This document shows, one piece after another, positions 1 through 7,384 of a stretch of 15,716 bases of DNA. The notes beneath the pieces are model-generated. The model worked only from the letters and a program-made list of their open reading frames with translations, did no database searches and had not been told where the DNA came from. A program made the position numbers and the translations under genes. Source of the stretch: JBMNCR01 sp049366695 (GTDB taxonomy: Bacteria > Bacillota > Clostridia > Eubacteriales > Alkalibacteraceae). Positions within the stretch are counted from its first letter, which is position 1. Every line of letters starts with the position of its first letter. The stretch is from contig JBMNCR010000016.1 of NCBI GenBank assembly GCA_049366695.1, forward strand, positions 1 to 15,716, written 5' to 3'.

Positions 1-265
1 ATTTGCATTGATGAAATATTTAAAATTACATTATTTAAATGCTTATGCATTTCCTATTTACAAATTTTATATCTTTTATGGGTATAGGGATAAAATTTAA
101 CTTATCGTGAGTCAATTTCTATGAATGGCTAATGAGATTTAAAATTTTAGCTGTGTATGATTAGAATAATTCTACTAGATTTTTATACTGAAGAAAGTCT
201 ATATCTCTTTTAAACAGCTATAGTTTTAATCCTCCAATTATTAATTAGTAAAATGTTATTTTATG

Positions 266-1048
266 TTAAAAACTTCTCAAATGAAAGCCACCGTCAATAT
301 TAAAAATTTCACCTGTTGAAAAATCAAAGCTACCTGAGCACAAAGCACTAACTACTTTAGCTATATCCTTTGGATACCCCCAGCGTCTAAAAGGTATTAA
401 TCCTTCACTAATCTTCTTATTATATTTTAAACTTACAGCATTGGTCATATCGGTCTTAATAATCCCAGGTCTAATTTCATAAACATTAATACCCCATTCT
501 GCTAAACGAACAGCGAATAAACTAGTTATCATACTTATACCTGCTTTTGAAATGCAATATTCACCACGATTTACAGATGCAGTATAAGCTGAACTAGATG
601 AAATATTAATGATTTTTGGACAATTCTTTAGCCCTTCTTTTAATCTCTCAACCATAATATTAGCTACGTATTGAGTTAAAAAAAAAGTCCCTTTTAAATT
701 TATATCCATTACAAAATCATAGCTCTCTTCGAGCACCTCAAGAATATCTTTACGTTCTCTAGGAGCAACGCCTGCATTATTAACTAAAATATCTATCCTG
801 CCAAACCTATCTATTACCTTCTTGCAAAACACTTCTCTGTCAACAGCATTAGATAAGTTGCCTTGATAATATAATATAGTAACTCCCTTATTTTCTGAAT
901 ATTTAATAATATTATTTCTTGCTTCTTTATAAGGGATAATATCAAAAATAGCAATTGCAAAACCATCTTCAGCTAATTTACTGGCGATACAATTACCAAT
1001 GCCCTTCGCTGCACCTGTAACAATGGCAACCTTTTTTTCTAACATCAT
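266..1048 (-). CDS. Short-chain dehydrogenase/reductase (FabG-like SDR)
   Basis: Cytoplasmic NAD(P)-dependent oxidoreductase of the classical SDR family, 260 aa (usual length about 250). The Rossmann motif TGAAKGIG is at residues 11-18, NNAG at 90-93 and a structural Asn at 117. The catalytic Ser is about residue 151 and the YxxxK pair is Y164/K168. The C-terminus carries the usual STGE...DGG segment. The start is one of two adjacent ATGs (1048 or 1045), preceded by AGAAAGG. Such proteins are often labelled 3-ketoacyl-ACP reductase, but nothing here indicates fatty-acid synthesis. Beside hydroxy-acid genes it more likely oxidises or reduces a sugar-acid or keto-acid intermediate (inference). 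It is separated from tctA by about 1.4 kb of decayed DNA, so it probably has its own promoter. The palindrome at 1165-1200 lies 117 bp upstream. Family assignment is secure; substrate is unknown. Confidence 0.93.
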   Translation of the reverse strand: MMLEKKVAIVTGAAKGIGNCIASKLAEDGFAIAIFDIIPYKEARNNIIKYSENKGVTILYYQGNLSNAVDREVFCKKVIDRFGRIDILVNNAGVAPRERKDILEVLEESYDFVMDINLKGTFFLTQYVANIMVERLKEGLKNCPKIINISSSSAYTASVNRGEYCISKAGISMITSLFAVRLAEWGINVYEIRPGIIKTDMTNAVSLKYNKKISEGLIPFRRWGYPKDIAKVVSALCSGSFDFSTGEIFNIDGGFHLRSF

Positions 1049-1164
1049 TTAATCCTTTCTAATATTTATTAAATTTACTTAACAAAATCAACAATACAAT
1101 TATATCAATTCAAAATATTTTATTAATAAAGCTACTGAGAAAATTAATATAGAAACCATAAAAA

Positions 1165-1200
1165 ATTTAAATTTAGGAAACATGTTTCCTAAATTTAAAT
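1165..1200. promoter_or_regulatory. Perfect 36-bp palindrome, candidate operator
   Basis: The two 18-nt halves (1165-1182 and 1183-1200) are exact reverse complements with no loop. The core is AGGAAACATGTTTCCT, with AT-rich arms. Symmetry without a loop and without a following T-tract suggests a binding site for a dimeric regulator rather than a terminator. It lies 117 bp upstream of the SDR start, and a TATAAT-like hexamer on the minus strand (1099-1104) sits between them with no convincing -35 box. No regulator gene is in the window. The palindrome is seen directly; the operator role is inference. Confidence 0.55.
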
Positions 1201-1630
1201 CAAATAATTACATTATCTTTCAGGTTCTTTAGTGAATATAAACTACACATGAGATATTCTATTTTAACTCTATATAACATATTTTTTCACTATGCTAGCA
1301 TTTTTATACCAAAAGAATATGATATATAAGATACATTTGGTGCTAGAGTCATAAAAAGATGATTAACTTTAAATTAATAGTTAAATTTTAATATTAGACA
1401 GTATCGAAAGTCAAGATAATATACTGCTCTCCCTATAACAAAAGGCTGTTTTTAATCAGGATAAGTTCAGAATTAGAAAATAGTTTATTCTAAAAAAAAT
1501 ATGATAAAATAACTTAGATGGGTTACTAGTCAAAAATTAAAGATTGTCTTGTATGGATTATCTGGTAAACCATAATAGCGCCAGTTATCATTAAGTTTCT
1601 ACATTAAGACTTTGTTGGGTTTTAGTATCG
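1201..1630. other. Gene-free AT-rich spacer
   Basis: About 430 bp between the palindrome and the IS200-like remnant. I find no plausible reading frame, no tRNA-like structure and no strong terminator on either strand. Only short, imperfect inverted repeats are visible, such as CAGTAT/ATACTG near 1399-1426. It looks like decayed intergenic DNA. Confidence 0.5.
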
Positions 1631-1634
1631 ATTC

Positions 1635-1654
1635 CCACGCCTTTACAGGAGTGG
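1635..1654. repeat. Right-end hairpin of IS200-like element
   Basis: Imperfect stem-loop: CCAC (1635-1638) pairs with GTGG (1651-1654) and CCT with AGG around a TTAC loop, with one mismatch (1639/1650). It lies immediately after the tnpA stop codon. It shares the CCTTTACAGG core with the hairpin at 2136-2157, as expected for paired IS200/IS605 ends. Confidence 0.65.
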
Positions 1655-1659
1655 TACGG

Positions 1660-2085
1660 TTAAAACTCAAGCTGTGATTGTCCTGTTTCTTCTTCTGCCT
1701 GGGATTTGACGTATTTGCGAATCACTTCTTCGTTGATTCCCACTGTTGAGACAAAATAGCCTTTCCCCCAAATGCCCTTCTTGTCCCAGTAGACCTTTTA
1801 AAGAAATTGAACTTTCTGCTGAGAGCTCTGCTGGTGTTTTACTTGATGGCTTCTACTGTTTTACTCACAGCATATTTCGGGGGAATTACCATATACAGGT
1901 GAACATGGTCTGGTTTAATTACCATCTCTAGATATTCCCAGTCTGGATAATATTTTGTTATTCTTGTAACTTTATCTCCAGATAACTATTTATCCCGGTG
2001 ACCAGGATTTTTCTCCGGTAACGGGTTATCCAGACGACATGATATTGGGTTTTGTATATGCTATGTGCTGCTTTATATAGTTCAT
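1660..2085 (-). pseudogene. tnpA: tnpA pseudogene, IS200-type Y1 (HUH) transposase
   Basis: Remnant of a TnpA single-strand transposase of about 140 aa. Read on the minus strand, the C-terminal third is clear: VYWDKKGIWGKGYFVSTVG continuing to LEF and a stop at 1660-1662. It includes the presumed nucleophilic tyrosine (codon 1711-1713, in KYVKSQ). The HUH motif is intact as DHVHLYM (His codons at 1905-1907 and 1899-1901), and upstream blocks such as WITRYRRKIL and YLEIKLQ are recognisable. The frame is broken by an in-frame TAA at 1839-1841, a one-base loss in an A-run near 1795-1802, another near 1957-1966, and a frame change near 2047-2055. The start would be the ATG at 2085, preceded by AGGGG. 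Family identity is firm; non-function follows from the four lesions. Confidence 0.85.
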
Positions 2086-2135
2086 ACCCCTTATTCTATC
2101 AAATAATGACTAGAAGAAACAGGAAAGAGTTCTCA

Positions 2136-2157
2136 TCCCCACCTTTACAGGTGGGGA
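2136..2157. repeat. Left-end hairpin of IS200-like element
   Basis: Perfect 9-bp stem (2136-2144 with 2149-2157) around a TTAC loop, about 50 bp upstream of the tnpA start. The 9-mer GAGTTCTCA occurs on both sides as a direct repeat (2127-2135 and 2156-2164), the second copy overlapping the stem by two bases. Position and shared core with 1635-1654 identify it as the subterminal palindrome recognised by TnpA. Confidence 0.7.
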
Positions 2158-2201
2158 GTTCTCACTGTATTAATTATATATTTACAAGCTTCAATAATCC
2201 C

Positions 2202-2430
2202 ATGAGCAATCCCGATAACAAAAAAGTTATAATAACTTTAAAGGATGTTTTAATCTTATTATATGACTATGATCATCCTTGATCATCCTTTTGATTTTAA
2301 AAAAGCATTGGAGAAGTAGATAAATAACTATAACTAAGAATTTCCACATCAGAGTTTAAATATCAAGCTCCTTGTCAATATTATCAAGGATATGGCCAAA
2401 GCAAATGATAATGTAATACCTATTAAAAGA
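2202..2430 (+). pseudogene. Possible decayed reading frame with 10-bp tandem duplication
   Basis: On the plus strand a frame opens at ATG 2202 (MSNPDNKK...) and stops at a TGA created right after two tandem copies of GATCATCCTT (2271-2280 and 2281-2290). Deleting one copy would continue the frame as YDYDHPFDFKKALEK. The same frame then meets TAG and TAA codons (2314-2337 region) and continues as EFPHQSLNIK (from 2338). The run NYN-x-EFPHQSLN weakly resembles the YN..RPHQSL signature near the end of IS3/IS481-type transposases. No good ribosome site precedes the ATG. This may be chance in AT-rich DNA; I cannot name the gene. Confidence 0.2.
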
Positions 2431-2432
2431 TT

Positions 2433-3950
2433 TTATTTATTCCTAAAAATCAATTTAGACACTATTTTATTTTTTATATTATTATAAAATTTTGTTTGGC
2501 TTATTATCATAAATATAATTATGAAAAGTAATACAAAAGAAATAAAACCTGTTAACATATTCCATATAAAAAGTGGGATGCTTTCATTTGCTAGAGCTAA
2601 TCCTCTTCTAAAGTTATTTTCAATAACTGGACATAAAATAATTCCTAATATTACTGGAGCAATGGGTATATAGTATAATTTCAAGAAGTACCCAAAAATA
2701 CCAAATGCCATCATCCAATATATATCTGCAATGTTACTATTTATTGCAAATGCACCTATGATAGATAAAATAATTATCAAAGGCATCAAAATATATTTGG
2801 GGATTTCTACAATTTTTGCAAATAATTTTATTCCCATAAATCCAAATATTAATAGAAATATATTACCTATTAAATTTCCACCTACAATAAGAGAAAATAT
2901 TTCTGGTGATTTATCTAAGAATAAAGGCCCTGGTTCAAATCCATGAATCATTAATGCTCCTAAAATTACTGCAGTTACTGCATCTCCAGGTATCCCTAGG
3001 GTAAGCATAGGAATATATACTCCACCTATTGCTGCATTGTTGGCACTTTCGGTTGAAACAAGTCCCTCGATTGCACCTTCTCCAAAAGGGGTTTCTGGAT
3101 TTTTTATTGTTCTTTTTGCCTGGTCATATGCTATTAAGGATGCTATATCACCACCTGTGCCAGGCAATGCTCCTATAAAAGTACCTAAAACTGAGGATCT
3201 TAGGGTCAGGGGAAAATGCTTTTTTATTTCTCCCCATTCAGGCTTTAAATTATCTAATCTTTGTTTTATTATCTCAGTTGATAAATATCTTAGTTGGTAC
3301 AAAGCTTCAGACATTCCAAATAAGCCTATCATAACTACAACATAATGAATTCCTCCCATTAAGTAAATATTCCCAAAAGTAAACCTTTGTTGACCAGTTG
3401 CAAAATCTAATCCAATAGTACCTACAAGAAGTCCAATCAATCCTGCAAGCAATCCTCTTACCATACTTCCTTCACCCATGCTTCCAATCAACAATAATCC
3501 CATAAACCCTAATAATAAATATTCATTTGGCCCAAATTTAAGTGCTATATTAGATATAAATGGTGCAGCAAATGCCAGAAAAAGAGTTCCTATTATCCCT
3601 CCTATAAATGACATAACAATTGTTATTGATATTGCTTTCCCTGCAAGCCCTTTTTTGGCTAGGGGATAACCGTCGAATCCCGTAGCAATTGAGGCAGGAC
3701 AACCCGGTACATTTAACAATATCGCTGACCTGGAACCACCATAAACACCACCTACATATACTCCAACCATAGACACTAAGGCAATTAAAGGATCCCAGGT
3801 ATAAGTAAATGAAATAAGGAGGGAACAAGCCATTGTAACAGATAAACCAGGAATGGCACCTATATATATTCCCAAGAAAACAAAAAGGCCAAGAAAAAAT
3901 AACTGTTCTGGATTTGTCAAAATAAAAAATACCCCTGTAAAAATATTCAA
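2433..3950 (-). CDS. tctA: TTT transporter large membrane subunit TctA
   Basis: Large integral-membrane subunit (505 aa, about 10-12 helices, normal family length) of a tripartite tricarboxylate transporter. It imports a carboxylate delivered by the periplasmic TctC protein, using an ion gradient. Family hallmarks are G-IPGLS near residues 31-37, the block GGVYGGSRSAILLNVPG (about 67-83) followed by DGYP, and in the second half a GALPGTGGDIASLIAYDQAK block and the STESANNAA...LTLGIPG segment. The repeated PG-containing loops match the internal duplication of TctA. The start is TTG at 3950, supported by GGAGGGAG nine bases upstream; no in-frame ATG fits better. Last gene of the tctC-tctB-tctA set, with an unusually wide 250-bp gap after tctB. 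No clear terminator follows it. Confidence 0.95.
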   Translation of the reverse strand: MNIFTGVFFILTNPEQLFFLGLFVFLGIYIGAIPGLSVTMACSLLISFTYTWDPLIALVSMVGVYVGGVYGGSRSAILLNVPGCPASIATGFDGYPLAKKGLAGKAISITIVMSFIGGIIGTLFLAFAAPFISNIALKFGPNEYLLLGFMGLLLIGSMGEGSMVRGLLAGLIGLLVGTIGLDFATGQQRFTFGNIYLMGGIHYVVVMIGLFGMSEALYQLRYLSTEIIKQRLDNLKPEWGEIKKHFPLTLRSSVLGTFIGALPGTGGDIASLIAYDQAKRTIKNPETPFGEGAIEGLVSTESANNAAIGGVYIPMLTLGIPGDAVTAVILGALMIHGFEPGPLFLDKSPEIFSLIVGGNLIGNIFLLIFGFMGIKLFAKIVEIPKYILMPLIIILSIIGAFAINSNIADIYWMMAFGIFGYFLKLYYIPIAPVILGIILCPVIENNFRRGLALANESIPLFIWNMLTGFISFVLLFIIIFMIISQTKFYNNIKNKIVSKLIFRNK

Positions 3951-4200
3951 TACTAATTACTCCCTCCAATATTATTAAAAATTATTGGTAAAAAATAATA
4001 ATTTCCCCATTATATTCTTGAGTGATAATTATGAAATAGTATCGTAAGATCTTCAAAAATAATAGATTCTATAATGATTAACAACTAACAGAGAAATATT
4101 ATATCTAGTGAATTAAGGATTTACTTTACTTTAATATAATTAAAAATCTAATAATTCTATTAAAAAATATTTTATTATAGTTTAACTTTTAAAATTACTT

Positions 4201-4683
4201 TCATGGCAATACAATTTTAAAAATATGGCTGAATATTATTAATATACTAATAATAGATAATGTTGATATAATGAATATTTTAATAATATTTTTCCTATCA
4301 TGTACAAATAACAGCATAGATAGAAACAAAAATAAAAAGGTTGATATCGTAAATCCTAGATTCGGCAAAAATATAGCATAAATAATTACTAATAAAATAA
4401 GTAGTATAATCTTTTGTGGGAATAAATAATTTAGCGTTTTTTTTATCAATTTATTTAGACTTTTTTCCTCTTCAAATAATTTATTACCCCTTTTTTTAAT
4501 TGTCCACAATATGATGTTTAAAATTATTATCAGTAGTATAGATATGAATAAGGGAAATGAACCTGGTCCAGATATACGAGGATCTTTTTTATAAATTTGA
4601 AAAGATAATACAAATAGCATTAAACTTGATATTAATAAAATAAATACAAAAATAAATTCCCCTTTTTCAATTTTACGTTTCAT
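4201..4683 (-). CDS. tctB: TTT transporter small membrane subunit TctB
   Basis: Small integral-membrane subunit of the tripartite tricarboxylate transporter, 160 aa, which is typical for TctB. About four hydrophobic helices are visible (roughly residues 9-29, 45-62, 92-120 and 133-157). The signature GPGSFP is at residues 39-44, the TctB version of GPGxFP. It partners TctA in the inner membrane; its exact role in the complex is poorly defined. The ATG at 4683 is preceded by GGGAG with seven bases spacing. It sits between tctC (275-bp gap with a long inverted repeat) and tctA (250-bp gap). Sequence conservation in this family is low, so the call rests on motif, topology, length and neighbours. 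Confidence 0.9.
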   Translation of the reverse strand: MKRKIEKGEFIFVFILLISSLMLFVLSFQIYKKDPRISGPGSFPLFISILLIIILNIILWTIKKRGNKLFEEEKSLNKLIKKTLNYLFPQKIILLILLVIIYAIFLPNLGFTISTFLFLFLSMLLFVHDRKNIIKIFIISTLSIISILIIFSHIFKIVLP

Positions 4684-4819
4684 GAACTTTCTCCCTATTT
4701 AATAAATCTTGCCTATTTATAGATTATTTACCTATTAAAGTCTTGTTTACTTGTTATTTTATAATATCGCTTCCTGCCCATTTATTTATGCTTAAACCAA
4801 TGGTTTGCTATTATACTGA

Positions 4820-4913
4820 TTTATAAAACTTGCCACAATCTATTTTAATTAATGTAATTTTATAGTAGAATAAAAAATTAATTAGTATTAATAATTATGG
4901 CAAGTTTTATAAA
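4820..4913. repeat. 16-bp perfect inverted repeat in the tctC-tctB gap
   Basis: The 16-mer at 4820-4835 (TTTATAAAACTTGCCA) is the exact reverse complement of 4898-4913, with a 62-bp AT-rich spacer. In the tctC-tctB transcript this would form a long-range stem between the two genes. There is no T-tract typical of an intrinsic terminator, and no obvious target-site duplication at the outer ends. It may be an RNA-stabilising stem that raises the amount of tctC product over tctB and tctA, or a very small inverted-repeat element of 94 bp. Confidence 0.6.
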
Positions 4914-4958
4914 AATATTCATTTAATTTTATATTTTTTAAAACAATTTAATATATTT

Positions 4959-6002
4959 TTATTCTGGTTTTTTAATTCCAAATTCTTCAGGGGAAAACTG
5001 AGCTTGTCCTGCTTCATATAACAGCCAAGAACCTATCTTTTTATAATTTTCAACATAGTCTACTGCTTCTTGTCCACTCAAATTCATTGGAAGAACGCCT
5101 AAATTAATCAATTTTTCTTGTAAATCCGGATCAGATGCTGCTTGGTTAAAAGCATTTGTTAGTTTATCTACTATTTCTTGAGGTGTTCCTTTCTTTATGT
5201 AAGCTCCGAAAAAAGACCCAAAAGGTAAATATTTATCAAATTCAGGGTAAATATCTACCACTAATGGAATATCTCTTAACACCTCTATTGGTGATATATC
5301 AATTGAATGGTCAGTTATTACAGCTAACCCTTTTAATTTTCCAGATTCAAGCATCTCTACACATGAGGCTAATGTGGGTACAGTAAAATCTACATGCCCT
5401 CCAAGAAGAGAATTAACGGCTTCTGCTTCTCCTTCATAGGAAATATATTTAACATTAAAAGCATCGCCATATACACCTTTCATCATTGCACTTATGTTAA
5501 AAGGAAAGCCTCCTGGACCTGAGGTACTCATTGAAACTTTGTCTGGATTTTCTAATATATCTTGAATTAAATCTTCAAAGGATGTATAGTTTGAATTTGG
5601 ATTCACTAACACCACACCAACAACAGCTGCATACACATTTAGAGGAATAAAATCACCATAATCCAATAAATATGTCCCCATCACCTTTGCTGTCTGTGGG
5701 TTATCAGCACCAAATAATATATTATATCCATCTGCTGGCTTATTGTATATATAATTTACTGAGATTCCTCCTACAGCACCAGGTCTATTAGTAAACACTA
5801 TCTTTTCCCCAAGATATTTTTCAACATATTGCCCTACAGCTCTAGAAATGGTATCACAAGCTCCTCCAGGAGACCACATTATAGCCCCTTGGAGTTCCTT
5901 CTCGGGAAAATCCGTTTGTGATGCATAAATATTCTCTTTAAAAACACCAAAAAATGTTAATCCAATAGTTAATATTAATAAGATAAATATTATTTTTTTC
6001 AT
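4959..6002 (-). CDS. tctC: TTT transporter periplasmic binding protein TctC
   Basis: Extracytoplasmic solute receptor (347 aa; family usually 320-340) that captures a carboxylate and hands it to TctA/TctB. A Sec signal peptide covers about residues 1-27 (MKK, hydrophobic core, NIYA|SQ) with no lipobox cysteine, so the mature protein should be soluble in a periplasm. Conserved ligand-site features are SPGGACD (44-50), NRPGAVGG (72-79) and PADGY (89-93), the family forms of PGGxxD, NxPGAxG and PDGY. These loops bind the carboxylate groups of the ligand, but they do not fix the substrate, which in this family ranges from citrate to aromatic acids and sulfonates. The ATG at 6002 has a strong AGGAGG eight bases upstream. 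First of the tctCBA set, directly after the LarA-like gene. Confidence 0.95.
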   Translation of the reverse strand: MKKIIFILLILTIGLTFFGVFKENIYASQTDFPEKELQGAIMWSPGGACDTISRAVGQYVEKYLGEKIVFTNRPGAVGGISVNYIYNKPADGYNILFGADNPQTAKVMGTYLLDYGDFIPLNVYAAVVGVVLVNPNSNYTSFEDLIQDILENPDKVSMSTSGPGGFPFNISAMMKGVYGDAFNVKYISYEGEAEAVNSLLGGHVDFTVPTLASCVEMLESGKLKGLAVITDHSIDISPIEVLRDIPLVVDIYPEFDKYLPFGSFFGAYIKKGTPQEIVDKLTNAFNQAASDPDLQEKLINLGVLPMNLSGQEAVDYVENYKKIGSWLLYEAGQAQFSPEEFGIKKPE

Positions 6003-6090
6003 TAAAATTTCCTCCTTCTTAAAGTAATTATTATAAAATACTAAATTAGATGATCCTCCTTTCTAAAAAATATTTTACTTAAATATTACA

Positions 6091-7341
6091 TCAATCAATA
6101 ATGTTATTCTTCTCATCGAAATTAATTTTTTTCGCTTTTCCAATAATATTAATATTGTCCAATTCCATTGCATCTTTTATTAGTCCTTCAGAAATATACA
6201 TTTCATCTAAAACAGATGTATTTTTAATTCTAACGATCTTTATCTTTTTAGAATCTAAAGGACCTGAAGTTGAAATAGCACTCTCAATTGCCTCTTTATC
6301 GGAGTTACAAACTAATGGGATCATTCCTTTTTCTGGAGTAATAGCTGTTACTGTATTTATGAAAGTAGATTCTAGGTCAATTTTATCAAACAAAGATTTT
6401 GTAATGAAATCTGCCAGTCCTATTCCAATGGCATTTCCTTCAGTTTTATCGGTAATATCCCTTAAAATAATTCTAGTAATTTTTGGACTTGTTAATTCCT
6501 TTTCATATATGTTTCTAATTCTCCCAATTACTTTTGTATCCATCCCAGTCCCACTTATATCTTTACCTGCCTCATCAACAATAAGAATATCTATATTATT
6601 GAAAGGTATTTTTGCTGTATTCTTTTTTGCTATTGAAAGTAAATACTTTTCTTTATTAATAAAATCTTTGGGTGTCACAAATTCAATCTGTGAAAGCTGT
6701 CTATGACCATTTTCAATCAATCCTACACCAAGCGAAACAGGAGCCTTTTGTAAAATTAAATCTCCAATTTCCAATAAAGTTTTTTCATAACCGAATTTTA
6801 CTGCATAAGAATGGGCGGTAGTCGCCCCCTTATGTTTTCCTAGACCAATAACTAACATTTTGGTTAATCCACTTTCGATTTCTCCAAAAAATTCTGTATG
6901 TGCTTTAATCCTATTCACTACTATAATGTGGTTAGCAATATAAGCTATTTTATTAAAATATACTGGAATCCCATTTTTTGTATCCCCAATACGTATAGTA
7001 TCCATTGAGCTATAAATAGGAGCATTAATTGAAGATTCTGTAATTCCATATTTAGATAGTAACTTTTCTTGTCCTTTGGAAGTCGCTCCTCCATGAGAGC
7101 CCATAGAAGGTATTATAAAAGGCTTGGCTTTAATTTTTTTTAGTTCCAAAACTAGGGTTTTAATAATAGTGACTATATCTGCAATTCCTCTGCTTCCTGC
7201 AGTGATAGCTACGGTTTCACCCTTTTTAATTTTATTTTCAAGATTTAAAGAAACAAACTTTGCACGAAAATAACTTTCTGTATCTTCAATTTTTTTATCA
7301 TAAACTTTTTGCTGTATTCTTATTAATTTTGGAAATTCCAT
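6091..7341 (-). CDS. LarA/DUF2088 family protein, probable 2-hydroxyacid epimerase
   Basis: Cytoplasmic protein of 416 aa belonging to the lactate-racemase-domain (LarA, DUF2088) superfamily. Known members use a nickel-pincer nucleotide to racemise or epimerise the alpha carbon of 2-hydroxy acids by hydride transfer. Visible family segments are PSMGSHGGAT (78-87, His83) and IKAHTEFFGEIESGLTKM (about 145-162), containing His148 and Lys161, positions that resemble the His and cofactor-linked Lys of LarA. The exact residue match needs an alignment. No cofactor-making genes (larB, larC, larE) are in the window. It lies 43 bp after the hydro-lyase large subunit and 88 bp before tctC, so it probably sets substrate stereochemistry for the dehydratase (inference). 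The ATG at 7341 follows AGGTGG closely. Activity on lactate itself is not implied. Confidence 0.8.
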   Translation of the reverse strand: MEFPKLIRIQQKVYDKKIEDTESYFRAKFVSLNLENKIKKGETVAITAGSRGIADIVTIIKTLVLELKKIKAKPFIIPSMGSHGGATSKGQEKLLSKYGITESSINAPIYSSMDTIRIGDTKNGIPVYFNKIAYIANHIIVVNRIKAHTEFFGEIESGLTKMLVIGLGKHKGATTAHSYAVKFGYEKTLLEIGDLILQKAPVSLGVGLIENGHRQLSQIEFVTPKDFINKEKYLLSIAKKNTAKIPFNNIDILIVDEAGKDISGTGMDTKVIGRIRNIYEKELTSPKITRIILRDITDKTEGNAIGIGLADFITKSLFDKIDLESTFINTVTAITPEKGMIPLVCNSDKEAIESAISTSGPLDSKKIKIVRIKNTSVLDEMYISEGLIKDAMELDNINIIGKAKKINFDEKNNIID

Positions 7342-7384
7342 TCTCCACCTACATCTCTTGCTATTAATTTAAAGACCTTTGATT

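Larger units (their letters stand above)
1631..2165 (-). mobile_element. Degenerate IS200/IS605-family element
   Basis: A single-gene element consisting of a decayed Y1 transposase (minus strand) flanked by two related subterminal hairpins. The hairpin at 2136-2157 lies on the gene's 5' side (left end). The hairpin at 1635-1654 lies just after its stop codon (right end). Both share the core CCTTTACAGG. IS200/IS605 elements have such imperfect palindromes near their ends, no terminal inverted repeats and no target duplication, so the exact termini cannot be read here and the bounds given are approximate. No TnpB gene is present. The element is dead because its transposase is broken, though the ends could still be moved in trans. 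Confidence 0.8.

Noticed and set aside
37..52. Small hairpin AAATGC-TTAT-GCATTT downstream of the SDR gene as a terminator
   Set aside because: Only six AT-rich base pairs, no T-tract, and over 200 bp past the SDR stop; not distinguishable from chance.
1300..1360. Imperfect CTAGCA...TGCTAG inverted repeat
   Set aside because: The arms need a large bulge to pair and there is no repeat copy or gene context.
1746..1931. Plus-strand frame of 61 codons
   Set aside because: It is antisense to the tnpA remnant; the opposite strand carries clear IS200 transposase similarity.
2371..2392. TCCTTG/CAAGGA hairpin as a terminator for tctA
   Set aside because: Six-base stem with mismatches inside and no following T-run on the minus strand.
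3550..3969. Minus-strand frame of 139 codons starting MEGVIS, overlapping tctA
   Set aside because: Rich in Trp, Cys and Tyr with no family resemblance; it is a frame-shifted shadow of tctA, and its start overlaps the tctA ribosome site.
6101..6706. Long plus-strand frame of 201 codons opposite the LarA-like gene
   Set aside because: Antisense to a gene with clear family motifs; its hydrophobic Ile/Ser/Phe-rich composition is what the complement of an AT-rich gene gives.
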